Assembly (NCBI GenBank): GCA_963849955.1
Contig: CAWKJU010000016.1
Coordinates: forward strand, 124,001 to 188,000
DNA: 64,000 bases
Direction: 5' to 3'
DNA from: CAWFGW01 sp963849955
GTDB taxonomy: Bacteria > Bacteroidota > Bacteroidia > Cytophagales > JAAEPT01
The notes under the pieces are model-generated. The model saw only the letters and a program-made list of their open reading frames with translations. It searched no databases and was not told where the DNA came from. Position numbers and translations under genes: made by a program. Positions 18,832-26,986 of this stretch are shown here, piece by piece (position 1 is the stretch's first letter; each line of letters opens with the position of its first letter).

Positions 18832-20641
18832 ACAGTTTTTTATCTTTTATTTTTTTGTCAACTAGGTCCGAAGCACCACCTTGTTCTTTGGCCTTTATCC
18901 AATATTCTAATGCTGATTCTTCTTTTCCCATTTGATATAACACATCACCATAGTGTTCGATTACGGTACCATCATTCGTGTTTTTAAGTGCCTTTTCTAA
19001 ATATTTTTTTGCACCATGATAATCTTTCATTTTATACAATACCCAAGCATAGGTGTCTAGATAGGTTGCCTCCTCAGGATGCATGCGCACCACCCGCTCT
19101 GACATGGCTTTTGCCTCATCGAGTTTATCATTTCTTAATGAAAGAAAATAGCTATAGTTATTTAACACATGTACATTATTAGGGTCATATTCCAAAGCTC
19201 TACCATAAGCTTCGTCTGATTTTTCATAAGCCTTTATGTCGTTGTAAGCATCACCTAATTGAGCATTGAACTGGCTTTCCAGTGCTGGATCATCCTTAGC
19301 GAGTTTTAAACCTTTTTCATAGGAAGTAACCGCTTTCATCTTTTGTTTGGTCATTTGATAACCTAAGCCGTTATACAACCACAATAGAGGGCTTTCTGGA
19401 AAATAGTTTAAAGCCTCTTCAGTATGAGCAATTAAACTATCATTTTGATTTAAATCGATGTCCAAACCTACAAGTTGTTGCCATAACAAAAACTTAGTGG
19501 TATCTAATTTAGCAGCGGTATAATAAACGTCACGTGCTGCTGCTTTTTCATTGTTTAAAAATAATACATCGGCATATATAGAATGGGCCTGAGGTTTATC
19601 GGGGTGTGTTTTAGTAACCTTTAAAGCTAGTTTTAAAGCGGTTGCTCTTTTCTCCTGATCATCTGTATATTGTAAATAAGTGGAAATCATTTTTACCTTT
19701 GAATCCACATCCATTTTAGGATTGTTAAATGCCAACTCAAGGTATTCATCTGCTTTTTTAGATTCACCAATTCCCTCATAAAAATCAGATAACATAAGCA
19801 AGGGTGTTGGTTCATCAGGCATTTCTTCAGCGACTTTCTTCATATAATCAATGGCCTGTTGCTGTCTGTCATTGGAATAGATTAACTCCGCTAAGTTTAG
19901 TTTATAACGGATCTCATCTGGAAAGGCAGCAATCAGCTTTTTACCCTCCTCGATGGCTTCATCTACTTTATTTAAACCAAGATAGAGACGTTGTTTTTTA
20001 AATGTTAATTCCTCGTGTACGTCAAAATGTTGTTCTGCTTGAGTATATGCTGCGATGGCTTTTTCACTATATTCCTCAATCGATTTTTCAATTTCTTTTT
20101 GTTTTCCTGAGTTGCCTTGGTATAACGCCTTTTTTGATCTTTCGCCTTTTGCTAATTCATTGTATAACTCGCCTAACTCAAAATAATATTCTTCTGTACC
20201 CTCAACATTTTCCAACATTTGTTCATACACCTCTGCGGATGCTTCAAACTCCATGTTGTTCAAGTAGATATCACCTAACATCACGTAATACTCTTGTCGC
20301 TTGTTGTTTTGTTCTAAAGCTTTTTTAGCAAATTCAATAGCTTTATCAAGCACACCCATGTGAAAATAACTTTCTGCTATTTTGTAATTAATCACTTCGT
20401 TATTAGGTGAGTGGTGCAGGGCTTCACTGTATAGGGCAATGGCCTTAGGGTATTCTTTTAATAAAAAATGACCCTCGCCTTTTATAAAAAGATATTGCGC
20501 TGTATTCTCTTCATCAACAGATTTTTCCGTTTGCGCGCCTTTCTTTTTTTTATTTTTTTTCTTGTTTTTAGAATAAGCGTCTTGAGGAAACAAAATGCTT
20601 GTTCCAAGTATGAGGGTGAGTATAAATAAGAGTTTCTTCAC
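18824..20641 (-). CDS. Tetratricopeptide repeat protein, exported
   Basis: A 605-residue protein with a signal peptide (MKKLLFILTLILGTSILFPQ) and then a strongly basic stretch (KNKKKNKKKKG). From about residue 50 it is built of roughly 14-15 TPR units (for example YPKAIALYSEALHHSPNNEV, FEASAEVYEQMLENVEGTEE, YEKSDEAYGRALEYDPNNVH, YHGAKKYLEKALKNTNDGTV). It is probably a periplasmic scaffold. The start is GTG and shares its G with the TAG stop of the sugar nucleotidyltransferase upstream, a direct sign of coupling. Partner proteins are unknown, but the operon points to envelope biogenesis. Confidence 0.88.
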   Translation of the reverse strand: MKKLLFILTLILGTSILFPQDAYSKNKKKNKKKKGAQTEKSVDEENTAQYLFIKGEGHFLLKEYPKAIALYSEALHHSPNNEVINYKIAESYFHMGVLDKAIEFAKKALEQNNKRQEYYVMLGDIYLNNMEFEASAEVYEQMLENVEGTEEYYFELGELYNELAKGERSKKALYQGNSGKQKEIEKSIEEYSEKAIAAYTQAEQHFDVHEELTFKKQRLYLGLNKVDEAIEEGKKLIAAFPDEIRYKLNLAELIYSNDRQQQAIDYMKKVAEEMPDEPTPLLMLSDFYEGIGESKKADEYLELAFNNPKMDVDSKVKMISTYLQYTDDQEKRATALKLALKVTKTHPDKPQAHSIYADVLFLNNEKAAARDVYYTAAKLDTTKFLLWQQLVGLDIDLNQNDSLIAHTEEALNYFPESPLLWLYNGLGYQMTKQKMKAVTSYEKGLKLAKDDPALESQFNAQLGDAYNDIKAYEKSDEAYGRALEYDPNNVHVLNNYSYFLSLRNDKLDEAKAMSERVVRMHPEEATYLDTYAWVLYKMKDYHGAKKYLEKALKNTNDGTVIEHYGDVLYQMGKEESALEYWIKAKEQGGASDLVDKKIKDKKLYE

Positions 20642-21651
20642 TATTTTTGTATCGTGTTGAAGTCTCCAAGGCTTACAACTTCTGCTTTGGAGAGGTAGTT
20701 AACTTGATTGCCAATCATCGAATCGGTAATGATGGCATTTTTTATCGTTGACTTTTCTTGAATAATGGTGTTGGAAACTACCGAATTGTGAATTTCAGTA
20801 TTATCCCCAATAGAAACGTAAGGACCAACTACACTATTGTGCAACTTGACATTTTCACCAATAAAAACAGGTTCAATAATCACGCTGTTTTCAATTTTAG
20901 CAGAGTCAGCAATTAGTTTTTGTCCTGCTAGATAAGTCAAGTAACGCTGATTTGTATTTACTACAGCATCTTTGTTACCACAGTCTAACCATTCGGTGAC
21001 CTCACCTGGTTCCAAACTTAGTCCTTTATTTTTCATGTTTTCCAAGGCATCGGTCAACCCAAACTCACCGCCTTTAATCCGGATATCATTATCAATCAAG
21101 TATTGAAGCTCTGACCGCAAGTTTTCTCCGTCTTTGAAGTAATAGATTCCAATGATGGCCAGGTCAGAAACAAAAGTCTCTGGTTTTTCAACAAAATCCG
21201 TAATTTGATTTTGTTCGTTGATTTTAACGACCCCATAGGCTGAAGGATCTTCCACTTTTTGTACCCAAATTATACCATCTTTATTTAGATCCAATTGGAA
21301 ATCTGCCTTGAATAGAATGTCTGCAAAGGCTACTAGCACATTTCCTTTTAAAGCTTCTTCTGCCATCAAAATAGCATGGGCAGTACCTAGTTTTTCATCT
21401 TGATAACAAATTGTTCCCGTGGCATTTAATTTTGCAGCGATTGCTTTTAAATCTTTTTCTACCTGCGTACCAAAACTTCTATCAATCACAAAAGCAACTT
21501 CGCTAATTGGTGTATGACACACTGAAGCTAAGTCCTCAATTAACCGCTGAACGATGGGTTTTCCAGCAATGGGGATTAATGGTTTAGGGACTGTGAGTGT
21601 ATGGGGTCGAAGGCGAGTTCCTCTGCCCGCCATGGGTACAATTATTTTCAT
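20641..21651 (-). CDS. Sugar-phosphate nucleotidyltransferase with left-handed beta-helix tail
   Basis: A 336-residue nucleotidyltransferase making an NDP-sugar from a sugar-1-phosphate and NTP. The N-terminus has the signature MKIIVPMAGRGTRLRPHTLT (GxGTRLRP nucleotide loop) and VPKPLIPIAGKPI; FADILF contains the metal-binding Asp. About residues 235-336 are hexapeptide-like repeats (ENSVIIEPVFIGENVKLHNS, YVSIGDNTEIHNS) forming a beta-helix. It resembles glucose-1-phosphate thymidylyltransferase or mannose-1-phosphate guanylyltransferase relatives, but the base and sugar cannot be decided by eye. It lies in the operon with a Wzx-type flippase, so a role in envelope polysaccharide is likely. 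Confidence 0.85.
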   Translation of the reverse strand: MKIIVPMAGRGTRLRPHTLTVPKPLIPIAGKPIVQRLIEDLASVCHTPISEVAFVIDRSFGTQVEKDLKAIAAKLNATGTICYQDEKLGTAHAILMAEEALKGNVLVAFADILFKADFQLDLNKDGIIWVQKVEDPSAYGVVKINEQNQITDFVEKPETFVSDLAIIGIYYFKDGENLRSELQYLIDNDIRIKGGEFGLTDALENMKNKGLSLEPGEVTEWLDCGNKDAVVNTNQRYLTYLAGQKLIADSAKIENSVIIEPVFIGENVKLHNSVVGPYVSIGDNTEIHNSVVSNTIIQEKSTIKNAIITDSMIGNQVNYLSKAEVVSLGDFNTIQK

Positions 21652-21746
21652 TTATTTCAATCTATAAAATACTTTACAAAAAGTAGCTGCCTGGTAAACA
21701 AAAGGACGACTTACAGTGGTCTTTTATTTTCTGGAAGAGTTATTCA

Positions 21747-22181
21747 TTATTTTGTTCCTGTGCTTCCAAAGCCGCCAGCACCACGTTGGGTATCACCAAG
21801 TTCTTGCACGAGTAACAGTTCGGGTTGTTCGTGTTTAGCGATTACCATTTGAGCGATGCGTTCACCATCGATTACTTCAAAGTTTTCGTTGGAAAGGTTG
21901 ATCAACAACACACCAATTTCTCCGCGGTAATCAGCATCTATGGTGCCTGGACTGTTCAATACCGTAATACCCTTTTTGAAAGCTAATCCACTTCGTGGAC
22001 GAATTTGAGCTTCGGTTCCCAATGGTAACTCGATAAATAAACCCGTTTTTATCAGTTTTCTTTCTAGCGGTTTCAACACCACTTCCTCTTCCAAATTGGC
22101 TCGCAAATCCATGCCTGCTGATCCTTCGGTTTCGTATTGTGGTAACTCGTGTTTGGAGTTATTGATGATTTTAACTTGCAT
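21747..22181 (-). CDS. dut: Deoxyuridine 5'-triphosphate nucleotidohydrolase
   Basis: A 144-residue trimeric dUTPase that hydrolyses dUTP to dUMP and pyrophosphate, keeping uracil out of DNA and feeding dTMP synthesis. All five family motifs are present: GSAGMDLRAN, RPRSGLAFKKGI, NSPGTIDADYRGEIGVLLIN, RIAQMVIAKH and the C-terminal arm RGAGGFGSTGTK. Length and start are standard. It is inside the envelope operon between the flippase (28 bases) and the nucleotidyltransferase (95 bases); this order recurs in Bacteroidota without an obvious functional reason. Confidence 0.97.
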   Translation of the reverse strand: MQVKIINNSKHELPQYETEGSAGMDLRANLEEEVVLKPLERKLIKTGLFIELPLGTEAQIRPRSGLAFKKGITVLNSPGTIDADYRGEIGVLLINLSNENFEVIDGERIAQMVIAKHEQPELLLVQELGDTQRGAGGFGSTGTK

Positions 22182-22209
22182 TGTTTCCTTAATTCAAGGT
22201 GTTAATCTA

Positions 22210-23718
22210 CTAAAAATCTCGCTTTTTATTGGGTAGATTCTGTTTTTCAACAAAATAAATGATCGCCAAATAAGTCACAAGCAGCCCTGTAGCGATACCA
22301 AAACTTCGTGTTGTATTTTCATGATAAGCGTACATAGAAACCATAACTAAAACCGAAGACACCAATAAATAAAACAAAGTAATACCTACTTTGTAAGGCA
22401 CTGGATAATATTTATGCCCAACCAAATATGACAAGAAACAGATAGAAGCATAACAAACCAACGTGGCAATCGCACTACCCATGTAACCATAAATCGGAAT
22501 CAGTAGATAGTTCAAAGTTAATGTAATCACCGCACCAAAAACAGTAATGATTGTACCCCAATAGGTTTTATTGGTGACTTTGTACCAAATGGACTGGTTA
22601 TAGTACACCCCTAAGAATAGGTTGGCTAACAATAAAAAAGGTACAATGGCTAATCCCGTATGGTAGTCAGCCGAACGAAGAATAATATCAGCAATCAGAA
22701 ACCGGTAGACGGACACTGCGACATAAATTATTGAAGTAGTAATTACAAACCACTTTAAAACCATTGCATAAGTCTCCGGAGCATCTTTGTCTTTCGCTTT
22801 TGAAAAGAAAAAAGGCTCTGCCGCATAGCGAAACGATTGTGTTGCTAATGACATAAACATCGAGAATTTGTAGCAAGCACTATATATTCCTACCGCCTCA
22901 ATTTTTGAATAATTAGCATAAAATCCATCTGGAAGAATAGTGAGTAACATTCTTCGGTCAATCACTTCATTAATCATTTGAGCAAAACCCATGAAAATAA
23001 TTGGATAAGCATAGACAATAAGTTCTTTCAAAAACACTAATTCGAAACGCAGGCGAAAACCTTTGAAGCAGTTTAAGAGCATCGGGATGAAAAAAGCATT
23101 GGCAAGCAGGTTAGCTAAAAATACATAACCGACACCAAAAGCGGGGTTATAAATAGTTTCAACGAATGGTTTTAAGTCAGCAAACCATTCACCCAAATAG
23201 ATTTTTTTGAATACCACCAAAAACAACACATTGAAGAAGATGTTTAAAAAGATGTTCCCAAGCCTTACAGAGGCAAACTTTACCGCTTTGTTTTCAAACC
23301 GCAGCCGAGCAAATGGAATGGCGACAATGGAATCAATAAACAACACACTTGCTAAAAAGTAGATATAATTCTCTTTACCCGGATAGTTTAAATAATTGAT
23401 AATAGGTGTAGCAAAAGCAAATAGACCCCCACTAAGCAACAGCGAAAAGAGCAATAGAAAACTAACGATATTATTGAATGTTCTCGGTTCATCTCCGTTG
23501 TTCGCATACCTGAAATAGGTGGTTTCCATCCCGAATTGATAGAGAATGTTGAAGAAAGCCACGTAAGCATAAAACTCGGACATTACACCAAACTCTCCCG
23601 TGGTCAATACTTCTTGAGCCGTGTAAAAAGGGACCAGCAAAAAATTAACGGCACGCCCGACCATACTACTTAGTCCGTAGATAGCCGTTTGTCCTGCTAG
23701 TTTTTTAAATGGATTCAC
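22210..23718 (-). CDS. Wzx-type oligosaccharide flippase (MATE/MVF superfamily)
   Basis: A 502-residue inner membrane protein with about 13-14 hydrophobic segments. It opens with LAGQTAIYGLSSMVGRAVNF, the usual first helix of the polysaccharide transport protein family, and ends in a basic tail. Such proteins flip undecaprenyl-linked or other lipid-linked glycans across the membrane. The start is GTG (MNPFKKLAGQ), which fits the family N-terminus. It is the first gene of the minus-strand operon running to the EnvC gene. The exact substrate is unknown; the nucleotidyltransferase two genes on hints at a polysaccharide precursor. Confidence 0.88.
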   Translation of the reverse strand: MNPFKKLAGQTAIYGLSSMVGRAVNFLLVPFYTAQEVLTTGEFGVMSEFYAYVAFFNILYQFGMETTYFRYANNGDEPRTFNNIVSFLLLFSLLLSGGLFAFATPIINYLNYPGKENYIYFLASVLFIDSIVAIPFARLRFENKAVKFASVRLGNIFLNIFFNVLFLVVFKKIYLGEWFADLKPFVETIYNPAFGVGYVFLANLLANAFFIPMLLNCFKGFRLRFELVFLKELIVYAYPIIFMGFAQMINEVIDRRMLLTILPDGFYANYSKIEAVGIYSACYKFSMFMSLATQSFRYAAEPFFFSKAKDKDAPETYAMVLKWFVITTSIIYVAVSVYRFLIADIILRSADYHTGLAIVPFLLLANLFLGVYYNQSIWYKVTNKTYWGTIITVFGAVITLTLNYLLIPIYGYMGSAIATLVCYASICFLSYLVGHKYYPVPYKVGITLFYLLVSSVLVMVSMYAYHENTTRSFGIATGLLVTYLAIIYFVEKQNLPNKKRDF

Positions 23719-23798
23719 AGCCTCGAAGTTACCAAATCTTTTAACTGGATGGACAAGGCGTGGAAAAAAAGCCTAACACGAGTTAAAACCCTGTACTT

Positions 23799-26138
23799 CT
23801 ACTTAGATATAACGCCCTTTACACTAATTATTTTTTCTCCAATCTGCAGCATATAAAAATATATTCCTCTGTCAAGGTTCTTTAAATCTATCGCTATAAC
23901 GTTTTCTCCTGAAGTAACTACCGCATTGGTTTCATACTTTACTTGACCCAATACGTCAACTGCTTTTAATTTAGCTAAGGCATTATTTTGTGAATTAAAC
24001 TTCAAACTAAACTGTCCATTATTGGGGTTTGGATAAATAGAAACTTCCGACAAGAAAAGCTGATCTTCTGCAAGGCTTTTAACGGTTTTGCACCTTGCTT
24101 CATCAATATTTATTTCATAACCAAACAGTTCAAAAACTTGATCTTGTATTTCACAAGGTCGATTTAGGACAAAATTGTTAATTATTTCTATCCATTTGTT
24201 CCATTCATTTTTAGAGGAGGGAAAATCAAAGCGATTAACTTGATCACTCAATTCTGGCTGAAATAGCTTTATAGCTTGCTCTAATATTGGGGACATCTCA
24301 CTATAGCTTAGGGTTGTACGTAACAAGGACTCTAGCCGGTCGGTAAATTTGTTTTTAAATTGTTCGTTTTGCAAAAGACTTCTTAAAAACACAGATGATC
24401 TGAATTCAATAGAAGTTGGCTTTTTATTGTCATCACCTATTGCCCAAGCAATAGAACGGTGTTTTACATCTTTTAACCCCGCATCACCATCATAAAAAAT
24501 CCATCGCCATTTATCGTTTGAAGATTGGGGGCGCCAACAATTTAAATTATTCATAGGCCAATCTATATTGGCTATATAAATCTCAAATAACTGATAATCA
24601 ATAAAATTGTCGATATCAATAAGAGACGTTACCTTATCATAATTTTCTTGTATAGAAAAATCACTATTTTCTATCAACGATAACAGCTTTATATACTCCT
24701 CATCCGAACCTTCACCAACTAAACCAGCCCAGTTTTTTATGATATCAACACTATCCTTATCTATAGGGTAATAGCTGGATAGATAGTGTTCGTCTATTTT
24801 TTCTTCTACATAATACACTCCCCAATATTCCCCGTTTAAATATAAAACTACAGGACGCGTAGCTAACCAATCAACATTTAATGATGAAGCTGCTTTATTA
24901 GCAATATAATCTTCCACGCACCCCTGACCCCATGAAGCGGTAGAAGGGCCTAACACTAACCGTTTAAAGGAGTTTGTTTCTCGGCCTTGAAATAACTGAT
25001 AATCAAATTTATCTTTCCCATATTCATCACGAGCATATATTTTTAATCCTTTTTGTAGAAGTCTCCTAGAATTACCACCGTGAGTTCTTAGCCCAGCATT
25101 CTGCTTAAACCCTACGGATCCATCTGGCTGGAAAAAGGACACATAAACAGGTTTTTCCCATAGGTCGTCATTTCTCATGTAATAGTTACCTGTCCAAAAA
25201 GGGTTGTCTTCATCCCAATGTACTCCTGGCACCATAAGGCCTTCTTCATGGTTAAACAAATCATCGGGAGAAACCACCAGAGATATTATTGGTAATTCAT
25301 GTTTTTTTCCAATTGAAGCGATAAAATAGGAGTTGGTGAACACCTCACTCACTAACTGATCATCATTTGTAAAAACAGCAGCTCTTAACACGATTGATTT
25401 AGGAATTTCATTCTTCGGAGCATAATTTAAATCAGGAATTGCGTAAGGAATTTGTGCGATATCCGCTGGAGAAAACAAGGATTGGTCTAAAAATAATGGC
25501 TTCGAATAAAGCTGATCGTTTGCTGTAGGAATAGAACCATCCAACGTATAACAGATCTTGTTTGATGTATCAAGTGTACCTAGCTCTAGCGTAAATGGTT
25601 GTTCATATAATCCTCCTTGGTGAGAGAAAAACACCTTGTGAAGCTCTTGATATTGATTAGGCTGATTTGGTGTTGGTGAATTCGTCAGTGTGTATACAGA
25701 ACTATCTCCTGGTTTAATAATCAAGCTTTGGTTAGCAGAAATTTCAATACTCGGAACAACTTGTATTAAGTTTTCGTGGTGAGATAAATACAGTTTCTCA
25801 CCAGCCGACTTAACTGAAAAATTAGTGTGTAACTCATCTGTATGTTGTGAAGCTCTATTTTTACCTGAGGCAAAAAGCAGCAAATGCTCATATGCATTAA
25901 TTTCTTGATTTGGAAATCGCCATTTTTTTAATTCATCTTCATCATCAGATAAAAAATAATTAACCAAATTAACGGAAACCCCGGTTGTATTGTAAACCTC
26001 AATCCAATCAGAATCATCACCATCACTATCAACCAAAAACCCTTGATTAGCACTCATCACCTCACTGATGATAATTGATTGCGAAAAAGCACTACGCAGA
26101 ACTAATAAAAATAATAAAACCAAATGTCGACAAAGCAT
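23799..26138 (-). CDS. CotH-kinase / lamin-tail-domain T9SS protein
   Basis: A 779-residue exported protein. I take the ATG at 26138 (MLCRHLVLLFLLVLRSAFSQS); a TTG two codons earlier is unlikely. Order: signal peptide; lamin-tail domain at about 22-125 (SEVMSANQGFLVDSDGDDSD, WIEVYNTTG); chitobiase-type FN3-like domain around 170-250 (ICYTLDGSIPT); CotH kinase domain about 290-590 with LRTHGGNSRRLLQKGLKIYA, YWGVYYVEEKIDEHY and FYDGDAGLKD, the last probably the metal-binding Asp motif; T9SS type A sorting domain at the end (IYPNPNNGQFSLKF). CotH proteins are atypical protein kinases, shown for Bacillus spore coat. The substrate here is unknown. A paralogue lies at 26987-29293. Confidence 0.88.
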   Translation of the reverse strand: MLCRHLVLLFLLVLRSAFSQSIIISEVMSANQGFLVDSDGDDSDWIEVYNTTGVSVNLVNYFLSDDEDELKKWRFPNQEINAYEHLLLFASGKNRASQHTDELHTNFSVKSAGEKLYLSHHENLIQVVPSIEISANQSLIIKPGDSSVYTLTNSPTPNQPNQYQELHKVFFSHQGGLYEQPFTLELGTLDTSNKICYTLDGSIPTANDQLYSKPLFLDQSLFSPADIAQIPYAIPDLNYAPKNEIPKSIVLRAAVFTNDDQLVSEVFTNSYFIASIGKKHELPIISLVVSPDDLFNHEEGLMVPGVHWDEDNPFWTGNYYMRNDDLWEKPVYVSFFQPDGSVGFKQNAGLRTHGGNSRRLLQKGLKIYARDEYGKDKFDYQLFQGRETNSFKRLVLGPSTASWGQGCVEDYIANKAASSLNVDWLATRPVVLYLNGEYWGVYYVEEKIDEHYLSSYYPIDKDSVDIIKNWAGLVGEGSDEEYIKLLSLIENSDFSIQENYDKVTSLIDIDNFIDYQLFEIYIANIDWPMNNLNCWRPQSSNDKWRWIFYDGDAGLKDVKHRSIAWAIGDDNKKPTSIEFRSSVFLRSLLQNEQFKNKFTDRLESLLRTTLSYSEMSPILEQAIKLFQPELSDQVNRFDFPSSKNEWNKWIEIINNFVLNRPCEIQDQVFELFGYEINIDEARCKTVKSLAEDQLFLSEVSIYPNPNNGQFSLKFNSQNNALAKLKAVDVLGQVKYETNAVVTSGENVIAIDLKNLDRGIYFYMLQIGEKIISVKGVISK

Positions 26139-26198
26139 TGGCAAAAGTAATTAGTTATTTTTTGTTAAAAAAATTAACGATAAAAAAACAATATATTT

Positions 26199-26282
26199 CT
26201 ATTTAGAAATAATCAACTTCTCTAAAACAGATGTTTTCTCAGTCTCAATGAAAATTCTCTATAAGCCGCTTACACTGCCAAT
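26199..26282 (-). pseudogene. Relic of a T9SS sorting domain
   Basis: Between the first CotH gene and the small predicted outer-membrane protein gene, the minus strand reads SGL-stop-RIFIETEKTSVLEKLIISK-stop. This matches the last 23 residues of the nearby array proteins (GSYILLLETDKGLVSEKLLISK), with a TAG at 26259-26261 where they have Tyr. No start or upstream domain remains, so it is the worn-down end of a lost T9SS gene. Confidence 0.7.
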
Positions 26283-26346
26283 TTATTCAATGGATTCACG
26301 CTGTGAAAATAAGGGAATTATATAACGATTAAGAAAAGTAAAAATG

Positions 26347-26982
26347 CTATTGAAAAACTATACCTGTTTTTAGAAAAAAACCAAAGTTATATATCTCTAG
26401 ACCATCTTGTTTAGACGCGGGAGTTATACTGCTGTAAGGACCTAACTCTATAAAAAGTGGTTGTTTACTCCGATTAAAATCTATGCCTATTGTTAAAGCG
26501 CCTTGAAGATGAAATCGATTAAAACGACTAGTCTCGTTCTCATAAATAGCATCTGTTTTAGAGAATACAAGCATGTTTCCAAATAGGTTTAACGTAGAAT
26601 AAACCCGCACCTTTTCCATCACATATTGTGTTTTTAATCCAAGTGAGACCAAAAAATAGTCAAATCGGTTACTTACCTTTAATAGCTGCTTTTCTTTTTT
26701 AGTAGTCATCACCTCTAGTTTCTCAGAAAATCCTTGAGAAAAATAACTCCCTCCATACGTGAACTTTATCCATCTATTTGAATTCGACTCCCTGGTTATT
26801 CCTATTAAAAAACTTGGCTTATATTTTCTCACATAATCAGTTTCAGAAATTGAATATCTCCAAAGTTGATTATTGAAAGATATCCCGGAAAAAACTCGAT
26901 AAGTAGCTTTTGTAGTATCTTGAGCAATAGATTTATTGAAAAAAAACATCAACAAAATTAATAGTATGCTCTTCAAATTCAT
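26347..26982 (-). CDS. Predicted small outer-membrane beta-barrel protein
   Basis: A 211-residue protein with a signal peptide (MNLKSILLILLMFFFNKSIA-Q). The rest alternates hydrophobic and polar residues in strands of 8-12 (KYVMEKVRVYSTLNLFGNML; GALTIGIDFN; FGFFLKTGIVFQ) and ends in an aromatic residue, as outer-membrane barrels do. No family motif is recognised. It lies between two CotH genes with only 4 bases to the downstream end of the second one, so all three may share a transcript. Confidence 0.6.
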   Translation of the reverse strand: MNLKSILLILLMFFFNKSIAQDTTKATYRVFSGISFNNQLWRYSISETDYVRKYKPSFLIGITRESNSNRWIKFTYGGSYFSQGFSEKLEVMTTKKEKQLLKVSNRFDYFLVSLGLKTQYVMEKVRVYSTLNLFGNMLVFSKTDAIYENETSRFNRFHLQGALTIGIDFNRSKQPLFIELGPYSSITPASKQDGLEIYNFGFFLKTGIVFQ

Positions 26983-26986
26983 TTAT

